Notes: generated from the letters alone by a model not told the origin. Numbered from the stretch's first letter, positions 18,031 through 27,176 are shown. The stretch is 64,000 nucleotides of DNA from Bacillus gaemokensis (GCF_001590835.1 NZ_LTAQ01000001.1:357970-421969); one strand, 5' to 3'. Program-made: numbers and translations.

Positions 18031-19224
18031 CTATTTTGATGTTGAAAACATCCCAAAACTTCTTTTAAATAACTCCCACCAACTTGCAGCAGCGACATCT
18101 TCTTTCGCCACAATCGCCTGCTTCAATAAAACATCCTTGTCTTTTTTTACAACAAGCGTACCAAGTACATCACCTTTTTTAATTGGGGCTTTCACTTTCT
18201 TTTCAGCAATAACTTCTTGCTTTACCTTGTCCATACTTTCTCCTTTTTTCATAAGAAGAGATACATTATCTGATGCCACTAAATCTACCTTTTCTTTCTT
18301 ACCTTTTCCGACATTTACAGTCTTAATTTTTTCACCACGTTTATACAGCTTCTTCGTCGTAAATTGTCCAAACGCATAATCAAGGAGCTTTGTTACTTGA
18401 TTGTTACGTTCTTTTGATGTCGGTGCTCCCATTACAACAGAAATGACCCGCATTCCATTTTTCTCAGCTGATGCTGTTAAACAATATTTTGCTTCTGTCG
18501 TAAATCCTGTTTTTACCCCATCTACCCCTGGATAAAAACGAACTAATTTATTTGTATTTACAAGCCAAAACTTTTTCTCCGTGTCTTCACGTAAATAATC
18601 TTCATATTTCCCTGTATATTTCCGAATGAGTGGATATTTCATCAATTCTTTTGCCATAATTGCCATATCATATGCTGTTGAATAATGATCTTTTGCCGGA
18701 AGCCCCGTTGGATTTTGGAAATGTGTATTTTTCAATCCTAAATCCTTCGCTTTTTTATTCATCATGTTTACAAATCCTTCTTCCGAGCCAGCGATATGCT
18801 CAGCAACTGCAACAGATGCATCGTTTCCAGATGCAATTGCAATCCCTTTTAGCATTTCATTCACTGTCATCTCTTCACCAGGCTCCAGGAAGATTTGTGA
18901 ACCACCCATTGAAGCTGCATGTTCACTTGCTCTGACTTTATCATCTAGTTTCAATTTTCCCTTTTCCACTTGTTCCATAATAAGCAACATCGTCATAATC
19001 TTCGTCATACTAGCAGGTGGTAGTTTTTCATTTGGACTTTTTTCAAATAAAACTTTACCTGTATCTTGCTCGATAACAATTGCTGACAATGCTTGTTCCG
19101 CTAACTTCGGTGTCGTTTCTACTTCTGTTCTTTCAGACTGCGTTTTCTCAGATTGGGCAAAACCAACTGAAGCACCAGAAAGCAGCAACATGAAACAAAT
19201 AAGCATTCCAAAAACTCGCCTCAT
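18031..19224 (-). CDS. dacF: D-alanyl-D-alanine carboxypeptidase DacF
   Basis: A 397-residue low-molecular-weight penicillin-binding protein, type S11. The signal peptide RVFGMLICFMLLLSGASVGFA is followed by the catalytic SxxK in PPASMTKIMT, the SGN motif in IASGNDASVA and the KTG motif in DGVKTGFT, then the PBP5 C-terminal beta domain and an amphipathic tail (WWELFKRSFGMF) that tethers it to the membrane. DacF regulates spore cortex cross-linking from the forespore side. It lies upstream of spoIIAA and has its own sigma-F promoter. Confidence 0.95.
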   Translation of the reverse strand: MRRVFGMLICFMLLLSGASVGFAQSEKTQSERTEVETTPKLAEQALSAIVIEQDTGKVLFEKSPNEKLPPASMTKIMTMLLIMEQVEKGKLKLDDKVRASEHAASMGGSQIFLEPGEEMTVNEMLKGIAIASGNDASVAVAEHIAGSEEGFVNMMNKKAKDLGLKNTHFQNPTGLPAKDHYSTAYDMAIMAKELMKYPLIRKYTGKYEDYLREDTEKKFWLVNTNKLVRFYPGVDGVKTGFTTEAKYCLTASAEKNGMRVISVVMGAPTSKERNNQVTKLLDYAFGQFTTKKLYKRGEKIKTVNVGKGKKEKVDLVASDNVSLLMKKGESMDKVKQEVIAEKKVKAPIKKGDVLGTLVVKKDKDVLLKQAIVAKEDVAAASWWELFKRSFGMFSTSK

Positions 19225-19251
19225 GACTAACCCTCCATTCTATATCAAACC

Positions 19252-19280
19252 TATTTTTTCCAACCAACACTTTTTTATAC
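19252..19280 (-). promoter_or_regulatory. sigma-F promoter of dacF
   Basis: Minus-strand GTATA (19280-19276), 14 bases, then GGAAAAAATA (19261-19252). Both match the sigma-F consensus (GYWTA, about 15, GGNRANANTW), and dacF is a known sigma-F gene. Confidence 0.75.
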
Positions 19281-19300
19281 CATATTTTTCTATTTTAGTA

Positions 19301-19329
19301 TTGACAAACAATCCTGGCGCATATATTGT
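19301..19329 (+). promoter_or_regulatory. sigma-A promoter of the ytrABCD-like operon
   Basis: TTGACA (19301-19306), 17 bases, TATTGT (19324-19329), directly before the YtrA operator. Confidence 0.7.
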
Positions 19330-19330
19330 A

Positions 19331-19361
19331 TTAAGTGTATTACATCTAATAGTACACTTAA
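19331..19361 (+). promoter_or_regulatory. YtrA-type operator
   Basis: TTAAGTGTA (19331-19339) and TACACTTAA (19353-19361) form a perfect 9-bp inverted repeat with a 13-base spacer. From memory, the B. subtilis YtrA operator is AGTGTA-13-TACACT, so core and spacer both fit. It sits just past the -10, suited to repression by the first gene of the operon. Confidence 0.85.
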
Positions 19362-19387
19362 ATTTTATCAGGAAGGAGACATTGCTC

Positions 19388-19807
19388 TTGCACATTCAAC
19401 TCGATCCAAGAAGCAACACTCCGATATGGGAACAAATTGTTCAAAGTATAAAAGAACTCGTATTAAAAAATATGTTAGCTCCAAGCGATAAACTGCCCTC
19501 TGTACGTGAACTCGCTTCACTCCTTGTTATTAATCCAAATACCGTCAGTAAAGCGTATCAAGAATTAGAAAGGCAAGGGATTATTGAAACACTGCGAGGA
19601 AAAGGAACGTTTGTCTCTCAATCGATTACACCGACATTAGATGAAAGGAAAATTGCTATGGTTGAAAAACAATTTCATCAATTATTGCTAGAAGCTTCTT
19701 ATCTTGGTATTACAAAAGATAAAATTCATGATTGGATTGACTCATACTATAAAGAACTGGGAGGGAATACGGATGCTAAAAGTGGAGAACCTGGGGAAAA
19801 CAATTGA
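19388..19807 (+). CDS. ytrA: GntR-family regulator, YtrA subfamily
   Basis: A 139-residue regulator with an N-terminal winged helix (TPIWEQIVQSIKELVLK, LPSVRELASLLVINPNTVSKAYQELERQGII, GKGTFVS) and a short C-terminal helical tail typical of the YtrA subfamily rather than a ligand domain. Start TTG 19388 is nine bases after GGAAGGAG; a TTG two codons earlier is too close. The operator upstream implies autoregulation. Family members respond to cell-wall antibiotics that target lipid II. The 3' end overlaps the ATPase gene by 35 bases. Confidence 0.9.
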   Translation: MHIQLDPRSNTPIWEQIVQSIKELVLKNMLAPSDKLPSVRELASLLVINPNTVSKAYQELERQGIIETLRGKGTFVSQSITPTLDERKIAMVEKQFHQLLLEASYLGITKDKIHDWIDSYYKELGGNTDAKSGEPGENN

Positions 19808-20654
19808 TAATCAAGTCATTTTAGAAGATGTTTCTTTCACATTACCAAAAGGAAGCATTGTAGGATTACTCGGAAGAAATGGTGCAGGGAAAACAACTTT
19901 ACTTCGGACGCTTGTTGGTATTTTAGATTCCGACGAAGGAACCGTTACATACGACGATGTAGATGTTCATAAGCATCCAGAAATTAAACAAAAGGTCGCT
20001 TATGTGCCGGATTCTACTAATATATTAAGCGGATATACAGTAAAAGAAATTGCGACGTTTTATAAGGCTGTTTATACAAACTTTAATGAAGAATATTTTT
20101 ATCAACTGCTAGAGCGCTTCCATCTACCTAAAAAACGCATTCGTAGTTACTCACGTGGTATGAAAGCACTTCTCGCTATCATTTTAGCTTTTTGCACAGG
20201 TGTAGAATATATTATTTTAGACGAACCAACAAATGGACTGGATCCGATTGTAAAAAGACAAATTCTACAATTTTTAATTGAAGAAGTAGCGGAACGGGAG
20301 ATTACCATCCTCATTTCTACTCATCATTTAGATGAAGTGGAAAAAATTGCAGACACAGTCATTATTTTAAAAAATCATACGATTGCTTCGATTACAGCAT
20401 TAGACGATACGAAATCTCGCTATGCAAAAATACAAGTCGCTTACGAACGTTCGCTACCGCAAAAACTAGAGAACTTAAATAATGTAAAAGTATTAAACCA
20501 AACAGGCAAAGTGTATACAATTTTAATTGAAAGCAATGTAGCAACTACGCTAGAGAAATTTCATAAAGAACAACCACTTTTATTAGAAGAATTACCAATG
20601 TCACTCGAAGATATATTTGTCACGACATTTGAGGAGGATTCACATGTTTCATAA
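19773..20654 (+). CDS. ytrB: ABC transporter ATPase, YtrB-like
   Basis: A 293-residue ABC ATPase. Walker A is GLLGRNGAGKTTLLR, the signature region reads SRGMKALLAII (a diverged LSGGQ), Walker B is YIILDEPTNGLDPI and the switch histidine is in STHHLDEV. The signature divergence is common in this exporter class. ATG 19773 follows GGGAGGGAATACGG. It overlaps both neighbours, so the four genes are one operon. Likely energises the two permeases that follow. Confidence 0.9.
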   Translation: MLKVENLGKTIDNQVILEDVSFTLPKGSIVGLLGRNGAGKTTLLRTLVGILDSDEGTVTYDDVDVHKHPEIKQKVAYVPDSTNILSGYTVKEIATFYKAVYTNFNEEYFYQLLERFHLPKKRIRSYSRGMKALLAIILAFCTGVEYIILDEPTNGLDPIVKRQILQFLIEEVAEREITILISTHHLDEVEKIADTVIILKNHTIASITALDDTKSRYAKIQVAYERSLPQKLENLNNVKVLNQTGKVYTILIESNVATTLEKFHKEQPLLLEELPMSLEDIFVTTFEEDSHVS

Positions 20655-21732
20655 AGCTTTATGGATGCGACAATGGAAGCAGGGGAAATATATTATTCTA
20701 CTGTTTTGGTTAAGTAGTTTATATCTACTACCGTATAAATATTATAAGGCTGCACAAATGGAACTAAGCCAATCAAAAATGAAAATCGATGACTATGTTT
20801 ATTATTATTCCTACTCTTTTAATACATTTGATAGCGCCTTCGTAATACAAGGAGTCATTATTATTACACTCGCTTGTCTTTTAATTGGCTGGGAACGTAA
20901 CAATCAATCTACCGATTTTTTATTATCAATGCCTTTTAAGCGAAAAGATATCTTTTTAACAAAATGGTTGTTTGGCGTTTTGAATATCATTACAGTAAAT
21001 ATCATTTGTTGGATTAGCATGTACGGAATAAAAAACATATCGTTTCACAATGAGTATCAAATCTTTACTCCGTTCCATATTTACTTTTTATATACTACAG
21101 TTGTACTCATTGCCGTCTATACATTCGCTTTATTTATCGGTACGATTACTGGAAATATTTTCTCACAAAGCAGCTTAACTGCAATTTTATTATTTCTACC
21201 ATACGGTTTAGTATTATTAATATCCGGGTTTGTTTACACCCATACACAAGGGTCAGTAGAAGCATTGGGAGAAATAGAATATAAGACTCATAAATATTTA
21301 CAACATGCAGGTATCGCTTCACCATTAGAATCTTTCAATATCACTTATGATTACCACCCTAGAGTAACTTTCGATGAGAAAGGGAATGAAATTTCTAAAT
21401 CACCACAGGACAATCCAATGGAACATACATCTATTCCTTCTCCTTGGAAACTATTAACGCCATTTACTTATATTATTACCTTTTTACCGATTGCAACTTT
21501 TCTATATACACGTGCGCCGAACGAACAAAACGGAAAAATATTATTGTTCCCTAGGTTACAGAAATGGTTCATGTTTTGCACCGTTCTTTGTTTTGCTTTA
21601 TTTGGTGGTAGATTACTTGGCGGAAGAGATGCACTCCTTTCTTATTACGTCGGATTTTTCATGGCAAGTATTATCAGCTATTTCATTTTTACTCGTTTGC
21701 TAAAATTGAAGTTTTCTTTTGGCGGAAAATAA
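20644..21732 (+). CDS. ABC transporter permease, YtrC/YtrD-like (first copy)
   Basis: A 362-residue membrane protein beginning MFHKALWMRQWKQGKY, with about six hydrophobic helices and a large extracytoplasmic loop around residues 200-270. ATG 20644 follows GAGGAGG inside the ATPase gene. It is paralogous to the next gene: both share the head MFHKALWMR, the motif GWERN, the segment YTFxLFIGTITGNIxSQS, and LYTRAPNEQNGKILL. It corresponds to a B. subtilis YtrC or YtrD subunit. Confidence 0.82.
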   Translation: MFHKALWMRQWKQGKYIILLFWLSSLYLLPYKYYKAAQMELSQSKMKIDDYVYYYSYSFNTFDSAFVIQGVIIITLACLLIGWERNNQSTDFLLSMPFKRKDIFLTKWLFGVLNIITVNIICWISMYGIKNISFHNEYQIFTPFHIYFLYTTVVLIAVYTFALFIGTITGNIFSQSSLTAILLFLPYGLVLLISGFVYTHTQGSVEALGEIEYKTHKYLQHAGIASPLESFNITYDYHPRVTFDEKGNEISKSPQDNPMEHTSIPSPWKLLTPFTYIITFLPIATFLYTRAPNEQNGKILLFPRLQKWFMFCTVLCFALFGGRLLGGRDALLSYYVGFFMASIISYFIFTRLLKLKFSFGGK

Positions 21733-21780
21733 CGACAGTAATTAAAGTAGGAATAAGAAATAAAAATTGAGGTGGGATAT

Positions 21781-22848
21781 ATGTTTCATAAAGCGTTATG
21801 GATGCGCAACTATAAACAAGGAAAATATGTGATTTGGCTCTTTTGGCTTAGTACTTTATACGCCTTACCATATAAATATTATACGAGCGCACAGCACACG
21901 GCCGAGTATTTACGCAGAACAACAGGTACTTATTATGGATATCATTTACAGGGAGCTGACGCTATACTATTTCCAGCTCTTCTATTAATGGGGCTCTCCC
22001 TTCTATTAACAGGATGGGAACGTAATAGTCAAACAATCGACGTACTATGGTCTATGCCATTTAAACAATCACATCTATTTTTGTCGAAATGGTTATTAGG
22101 AATCATTCATATTGTGAGCGTACTTAGCCTCAGTTGGCTCCTTATGTATATTATCTATAGAAGCACGATACATGCTCAGTATCAATCCTTTTCACCATTT
22201 CATATATACTTTTCTTATGCAATTATTACCCTAATTGCAGTCTATACGTTCACGCTCTTTATTGGAACGATTACAGGAAACATTATTTCACAAAGTGTCT
22301 TAAGTTACATTCTCATGATTTTTCCTATCTATATCTTTGGGTTAATATTTCCTTTCTTCGCATTACATGTAGATTTATCACAAGAAGAATACAATTATAA
22401 TTATAATAAATATGTAAATTATACAGAGAATACAAGTGTAGTAGCTCCTCTTACTCATTTTCGCATTAACTACAACTACAATCCACAGAGAGACACTTTC
22501 AAAGATGAGTTTGGAAACATACACGTAGGACCTGATTATCACCACATCCCGTCTGCTTGGACACTGTTAAGTCCGATTCTCTATATACTTGTTTGTCTTC
22601 CGCTAGGCGCTTATTTATATACACGTGCTCCGAATGAGCATAACGGAAAAATATTGCTATACCCAAGACTTCATGTATATTTCTTAATCTGTACTTCTAT
22701 TTGTTTCGGACTTCTTGTTAGTAGTATTTTTACTAACGGCAGTAATTCTTTGCCTCTTTACTATATCTATTTTATAGGATCTGGCATACTGACATATGCT
22801 ATCTTACATCGACTGTTAAAACACAAGCTTTCTTTATATGTAAAATAA
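21781..22848 (+). CDS. ABC transporter permease, YtrC/YtrD-like (second copy)
   Basis: A 355-residue paralogue of the preceding permease, beginning MFHKALWMRNYKQGKYVIW, with the same GWERN, GTITGN and LYTRAPNEHNGKILL blocks. ATG 21781 follows GAGGTGGGATAT; a GTG three codons upstream lies inside the ribosome site. The two permeases probably form a heterodimer driven by the YtrB-like ATPase. The loop sequences differ most, around the region rich in asparagine and tyrosine. Confidence 0.82.
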   Translation: MFHKALWMRNYKQGKYVIWLFWLSTLYALPYKYYTSAQHTAEYLRRTTGTYYGYHLQGADAILFPALLLMGLSLLLTGWERNSQTIDVLWSMPFKQSHLFLSKWLLGIIHIVSVLSLSWLLMYIIYRSTIHAQYQSFSPFHIYFSYAIITLIAVYTFTLFIGTITGNIISQSVLSYILMIFPIYIFGLIFPFFALHVDLSQEEYNYNYNKYVNYTENTSVVAPLTHFRINYNYNPQRDTFKDEFGNIHVGPDYHHIPSAWTLLSPILYILVCLPLGAYLYTRAPNEHNGKILLYPRLHVYFLICTSICFGLLVSSIFTNGSNSLPLYYIYFIGSGILTYAILHRLLKHKLSLYVK

Positions 22849-22872
22849 CCTCCTCACCCAGAGGAGGTTATT
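22844..22872. terminator. terminator after the ytr-like operon
   Basis: AATAACCTCCTC-accca-GAGGAGGTTATT, 12-bp perfect stem lying between convergent genes and usable by both. Confidence 0.8.
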
Positions 22873-22874
22873 TA

Positions 22875-23420
22875 TTATTTGACATTCTCTCGTCTTTTCC
22901 CATACTCCTTCTCTTCCACCATTCCAAACCCATCACCATTCTCAACAATTTGATCTGTTGGCGCGACCACACTTTCAGCAATTTTCCACTCACCACGTTC
23001 TTTCACAAATACTTGGAGAAAGTAATTCATTCCATTAAGCTGATATGGATTTTCTTTTTGCACGTTATACCGCACTGCCACGTAATAAACTTGAATGTTT
23101 TCTTTTCCGGCTCTTGAAACGTATTGAGATAGTCTTGGAATATACACAGATGCTTTTATAAATGGTAACTGCTTCGTTTTTACAAGAGATGAGCTTGTCA
23201 CATTGCGAAGCGTATCTTGATGACGAATGTTATCACTGTGATGAAACAATACTGTATTTTGCATCGAACGAATCCATAATTTTGAATATAATACTGGATT
23301 ATCTTTCGCAATGTATTGCACTTCTTTTTGCATAACTTGAAGAGGCGTGTCAGCATACATCAATTTACTAAAACAAAAAAAGCTCCCTATAATAATGATC
23401 AGTGAAATAATTTGTTTCAT
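22875..23420 (-). CDS. secreted protein of unknown function
   Basis: Not recognised. The 181-residue protein has a signal peptide (KQIISLIIIIGSFFCFSKLMYA, likely cut before DTPLQ) and a mature part of about 158 residues that mixes helical and beta stretches, with two regions like an NTF2-type fold (QVYYVAVRYNVQKENPYQ and YFLQVFVKERGEWKIAESV). The end is very charged. Upstream lies a MarR-type regulator gene in the same direction. GGAGG precedes the ATG. Confidence 0.6.
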   Translation of the reverse strand: MKQIISLIIIIGSFFCFSKLMYADTPLQVMQKEVQYIAKDNPVLYSKLWIRSMQNTVLFHHSDNIRHQDTLRNVTSSSLVKTKQLPFIKASVYIPRLSQYVSRAGKENIQVYYVAVRYNVQKENPYQLNGMNYFLQVFVKERGEWKIAESVVAPTDQIVENGDGFGMVEEKEYGKRRENVK

Positions 23421-23527
23421 TATTTTTCCTCCGATACTTTTTATTTCAAGTATCGGAATTTCAAAATACTTTTATTCAAAAGAAAAAAGGTAGGAAAGCA
23501 CATTGCTTCCTACCCTCATTTATCATA

Positions 23528-23947
23528 TTATAGTACGCGACCAAATAACTCCAATACCATTTCAATCTCTTGATCGCTCCAACCTTTAAATTTCTCTTTA
23601 TAGTACTCTTTACGTACAACTTCAAGCTTCTCAGTTACTTCTTTTCCATGATCTGTAATTTCCAGATACACAATACGACGGTCTGAATCAGAACGTTTTC
23701 TCGTTACAAAACCTTTTTGAACAAGACGATCTGTTACAGCTGTAATATGACTGGATGTTACGTTTACTTCACTTGCAATTTGCGAAGCCATTTGTGGGCT
23801 CTTCAAAAATAACGCACGTAATACAGAGAATTCATTATATGGCATATGCTCTGAAAAACGTGTATTAATATCATTTTGTAATAAACGTATCATCTTTCGA
23901 AATGATGTAGATAAATCTAAAATCAGTTCTTCTCTTTTTTCGTTCAC
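23528..23947 (-). CDS. MarR-family transcriptional regulator
   Basis: A 139-residue winged-helix regulator. The recognition region is ASQIASEVNVTSSHITAVTDRLVQKGFV followed by the wing RKRSDSDRRIVYLEITDHGKE, both typical of MarR. The GTG at 23947 is preferred, with AAGGG and GAGG upstream; an ATG 11 codons earlier has no ribosome site. Target and ligand are unknown; no operator is obvious. Confidence 0.88.
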   Translation of the reverse strand: MNEKREELILDLSTSFRKMIRLLQNDINTRFSEHMPYNEFSVLRALFLKSPQMASQIASEVNVTSSHITAVTDRLVQKGFVTRKRSDSDRRIVYLEITDHGKEVTEKLEVVRKEYYKEKFKGWSDQEIEMVLELFGRVL

Positions 23948-24106
23948 TAGCCTCGACCCTTTTTTATCATATTTATACATATTATAATCTATAAATACCT
24001 ATGTTGTATATGTTTTCTTTGCCCTTGATTCTCAATTATGTAACTTTTTACATACAATTTTCTCGCTCCTCCACTCATATACATATAAAAAGGATGGTGA
24101 GCAAAA

Positions 24107-24769
24107 ATGCAAGTTGGCATGAATCCCTATTCACCCGATATCCGCAATGGAAAACAAGCAACCATTACTGTACAAGGAGAAGGCGTCATCAAAGCAAAAC
24201 CAAATGTTGTTATATTAACAATTGGTATTAGAACAGATAATAAAGATGTGAAACAAGCGCAGGAGGAAAATGCAATCCAATCTAAACAATTACTTGCTGC
24301 ACTTAAACAAATTGGTATCCCTGATAAAGATATAGAAACTATTTCATACACAATTACTCCTCAATATGAACACATAAACGGGAAAGCAGTATTACAAGGT
24401 TACCGCGTAGAGCACTTGTATGAAATTACCGTTTTAAATGTACAAAAAGCTGGGGAAGTATATGATATAGCCGTTACAAATGGAGCAAATGTAGCAAGAG
24501 GATTACGCTTTCGTATTTCCCATCCAAACGCGTACTATCAACAAGCACTGTTACAAGCAGTCCAGCACGCTCAAGAGAAAGCTCGTACAATCGCGAGTTC
24601 ATATAATTTAAATATTAATCCTGTCCCACTTTCACTCGTTGAAGAATCAGCACAATTACCGCGCGAATTTATGTCTCAAGCTACGTTACAAGCACATGCC
24701 GCTCCTCCAATTCAACCTGGAGAATTAGAAATCATCTCTACTGTTCGTGCTATTTTTATTTATTTGTAA
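24107..24769 (+). CDS. SIMPL (DUF541) domain protein
   Basis: A 220-residue protein of the SIMPL/DUF541 family: ATITVQGEGVIKAKPNVVILTIGI at the start, DIETISYTITPQYEH and RGLRFRISHPNAYYQQALLQAV later. AAGGATGGTGAG precedes the ATG. The family is widespread in bacteria; members such as BP26 form channel-like rings, but no signal peptide is seen here, so location is uncertain. It is followed by the promoter of the NCS2 permease. Confidence 0.82.
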   Translation: MQVGMNPYSPDIRNGKQATITVQGEGVIKAKPNVVILTIGIRTDNKDVKQAQEENAIQSKQLLAALKQIGIPDKDIETISYTITPQYEHINGKAVLQGYRVEHLYEITVLNVQKAGEVYDIAVTNGANVARGLRFRISHPNAYYQQALLQAVQHAQEKARTIASSYNLNINPVPLSLVEESAQLPREFMSQATLQAHAAPPIQPGELEIISTVRAIFIYL

Positions 24770-24808
24770 CACCACTTAACTTTTAAGTAACCGTTCTCAT
24801 TTTCTTTA

Positions 24809-24836
24809 TTGTAAAAAGATTATGTTCTGATATAAT
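24809..24836 (+). promoter_or_regulatory. promoter of the NCS2 permease gene
   Basis: TTGTAA (24809-24814), 16 bases, TATAAT (24831-24836). No purine riboswitch pattern is visible between here and the start codon. Confidence 0.65.
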
Positions 24837-24905
24837 AAAGAACGGTGAGCTCTTTACAAAAGGGATATCACGGGTGGGAGAGGGATATGAAAAAGAAGGT
24901 TTAAC

Positions 24906-26195
24906 ATGAAAGGAATACTTGAAAGAACATTTAAATTAGACCTACACCACACATCACCAAAACAAGAAATATTAGCTGGAGTGACATCATTTTTCACAAT
25001 CGTTTATATTATGATTGTAAATGCGTCAATTTTATCAGATGCCGGCATTCCGCTTGAAGCAGGAATTTTGGCAACTGTTTTTAGTTCATTTGTCGGATGT
25101 CTAATGATGGCATTTTGGGCAAATGCCCCTGCTATTCTTGTACCAGGTATGGGTGTAAATGCATTCTTCACGTACACAGCTGTGCATACGCTTGGACTAA
25201 GCTGGCAAGAAGCTTTAGCCGCTGTCTTTATCGCTGGTATTATTTTTGTAATTGCCGCGTTTACACCGATTGCTCGTGTGCTCTCACTATCGATTCCAAA
25301 ATCGTTAAAAGAAGCAATTACTGTCGGCATCGGTTTATTCTTAGCTTTTATTGGATTGCAAAAAGGTGGTCTAGTCGTTTCACATCCGAACACTGCTGTT
25401 GCATTAGGAAAATTAAGTAGTCCTGTTGTTCTTGCAACACTACTTACACTTATTGTAGCACTCGTTTTATTTGTTCGTAATGTGCGTGGAAACTTTTTAT
25501 GGACGATTGCAATTGGAACTGGTATCGCATGGCTATTTGGTCTTGTTGATACAAGTCAAGTAGGAAGCAGCTCATTTTCATTCGCTAGCTATGGGGATGT
25601 ATTTGGAGCTATGTCATTTGGAAAGCTTTCTTCCTTGCCATTTTGGATTGCAACATTCTCCTTAAGCATGGTGCTTATTTTTGAGAACATGGGACTATTG
25701 CACGGATTATTAGAAGATGATCGTAAATTCCCACGTGCTTATCAAGCAAATGCAATTTCAGCAATGACATGCGGTCTATTCGGCACAAGTCCTACCGTTT
25801 CAACCGTAGAAAGTGCTGCAGGTATCGCAGCGGGAGGCAAGACAGGTCTGACGTCTATCGTTACAGGGATGTTATTCTTCGCATCACTATTTGCACTTCC
25901 GTTTGTCAAATTAATTCCTGATAGTGCCATTGCACCAATCTTAATTATTATTGGTGGTCTAATGATTACAAACATTCTACAAATCCCTCTAAATGACTTT
26001 TCAGAAGGATTTCCAGCGTTTTTAATCATCGTTATGATTCCACTCACATATAGTATCGCTGATGGCATTGCGTTCGGATTTATCGCTTATCCTATTTTAA
26101 AGATTGCTCTTGGAAAGCATAAAGAAGTCGCACCATCCATGTATGTTATTACATGTCTGTTCTTAGCCATGTTTGTGTTACACGCTATTGGCTAA
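24906..26195 (+). CDS. NCS2-family purine permease (AzgA/PbuG-like)
   Basis: A 429-residue membrane transporter with about 12-14 helices. It begins LERTFKLDLHHTSPKQEILAGVTSFFTIVYIMIVNASIL, and has ILVPGMGVNAFFTYT and GLFGTSPTVSTVESAAGIAAGGKTGL, hallmarks of the AzgA-like branch that imports hypoxanthine, guanine or adenine with protons. AGAAGG lies seven bases before the ATG. It lies near the nucleoside-salvage operon but on the other strand. Confidence 0.9.
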   Translation: MKGILERTFKLDLHHTSPKQEILAGVTSFFTIVYIMIVNASILSDAGIPLEAGILATVFSSFVGCLMMAFWANAPAILVPGMGVNAFFTYTAVHTLGLSWQEALAAVFIAGIIFVIAAFTPIARVLSLSIPKSLKEAITVGIGLFLAFIGLQKGGLVVSHPNTAVALGKLSSPVVLATLLTLIVALVLFVRNVRGNFLWTIAIGTGIAWLFGLVDTSQVGSSSFSFASYGDVFGAMSFGKLSSLPFWIATFSLSMVLIFENMGLLHGLLEDDRKFPRAYQANAISAMTCGLFGTSPTVSTVESAAGIAAGGKTGLTSIVTGMLFFASLFALPFVKLIPDSAIAPILIIIGGLMITNILQIPLNDFSEGFPAFLIIVMIPLTYSIADGIAFGFIAYPILKIALGKHKEVAPSMYVITCLFLAMFVLHAIG

Positions 26196-26227
26196 AAAAA
26201 CGCCGGGGAATTTCCCAGCGTTTTTTT
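26194..26227. terminator. bidirectional terminator between NCS2 permease and corA
   Basis: AAAAAAACGCCGGG and CCCAGCGTTTTTTT with one mismatch; run of A on one side and run of T on the other, between convergent genes. Confidence 0.9.
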
Positions 26228-27176
26228 ATTTAAACCACCCTTTTTTATAAAACCACACCATCATTCCCCCACCTATGAATGCCATAACTGCTAAACAAAT
26301 AAAATAACCATACTCCCATTTTAACTCTGGCATATTATCGAAGTTCATCCCATATACACCAGCAATAAATGTTAATGGCATGAAAATGGTTGAGAATACC
26401 GTTAATGTTTTCATTATGTTGTTCATATGGTGAGAGTTTAATGAAAAATAACTATCCCGAATATCTGCTGTTAATTCTCGACTTGCTTCAATCATTTCTG
26501 ATAGCTTTAACAAATGATCATGAATATCTTTAAAATAAATTTCATGATCACTTACACCGTAAAAACGAGTCGAATTTAAAATACGATACAACAAATCACG
26601 CATCGGTATAATCGTCCGTCTAAGCTTAGATAGGTCCGCACGAATATCAAATACTTCTTCTAATACACTTCCTGCTGTCTCTCCTGTTAAATTATCATCA
26701 ATTGCATTCAAATGATCTTCAATATAGTAAACAGGTGCAAAGTAATCATCAACAATTTGATCGATAATCGTATGTGCTACATGCAAAGGACTCTTCTTGA
26801 TACGTTTACTCTCACCAAGTGTTGTCCACACTCTTTCAATTGCATTATTATGTGAGAAATGAAAAGAAACAATATAACGATCACTAACAAATAAATCAAT
26901 TTCATGTGGTTCTAATCCATCTTCTCCAAATGCATGGAGAACTAAAAAGTTATAACCATCATAAAAATCTACTTTTGGCCTCTGTACATATTCTACACAA
27001 TCTTCAATTGCAAGAGGATGGAATTTAAAATGGTCTCGTAAAATATATGTATACTCTTCTTTCGTTGGCTTATATAAATCAAGCCAATACCATACAATGT
27101 CTTCTCTCTTCGTTTCTTCTAATGAAACATCATATAATACTTCATCTTCTTTCGTTATTGCACAAATTCTAATCAT
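26226..27176 (-). CDS. CorA-family divalent-cation transporter
   Basis: A 316-residue protein with a large cytosolic N-terminal domain and two C-terminal helices. The selectivity motif YGMNF occurs at the end of the first helix, and the loop after it is acidic (PELKWEYGY), as in magnesium transporters of this family. The ATG at 27176 follows GGGTGA; 24 further in-frame codons upstream run through the pdp terminator and are not part of the gene. Ends in a shared terminator. Confidence 0.9.
   Translation of the reverse strand: MIRICAITKEDEVLYDVSLEETKREDIVWYWLDLYKPTKEEYTYILRDHFKFHPLAIEDCVEYVQRPKVDFYDGYNFLVLHAFGEDGLEPHEIDLFVSDRYIVSFHFSHNNAIERVWTTLGESKRIKKSPLHVAHTIIDQIVDDYFAPVYYIEDHLNAIDDNLTGETAGSVLEEVFDIRADLSKLRRTIIPMRDLLYRILNSTRFYGVSDHEIYFKDIHDHLLKLSEMIEASRELTADIRDSYFSLNSHHMNNIMKTLTVFSTIFMPLTFIAGVYGMNFDNMPELKWEYGYFICLAVMAFIGGGMMVWFYKKGWFK

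Noticed and set aside
18764-19387. Plus-strand open frame running through dacF into the GntR gene
   Set aside because: The upstream part is antisense to dacF and has no ribosome site; the gene begins at TTG 19388.
24001-24231. Plus-strand frame upstream of the SIMPL gene
   Set aside because: Overlaps the SIMPL start in another frame, and lacks a ribosome site.
24770-24905. Possible purine riboswitch before the NCS2 permease
   Set aside because: None of the conserved purine-aptamer loop sequences is present.
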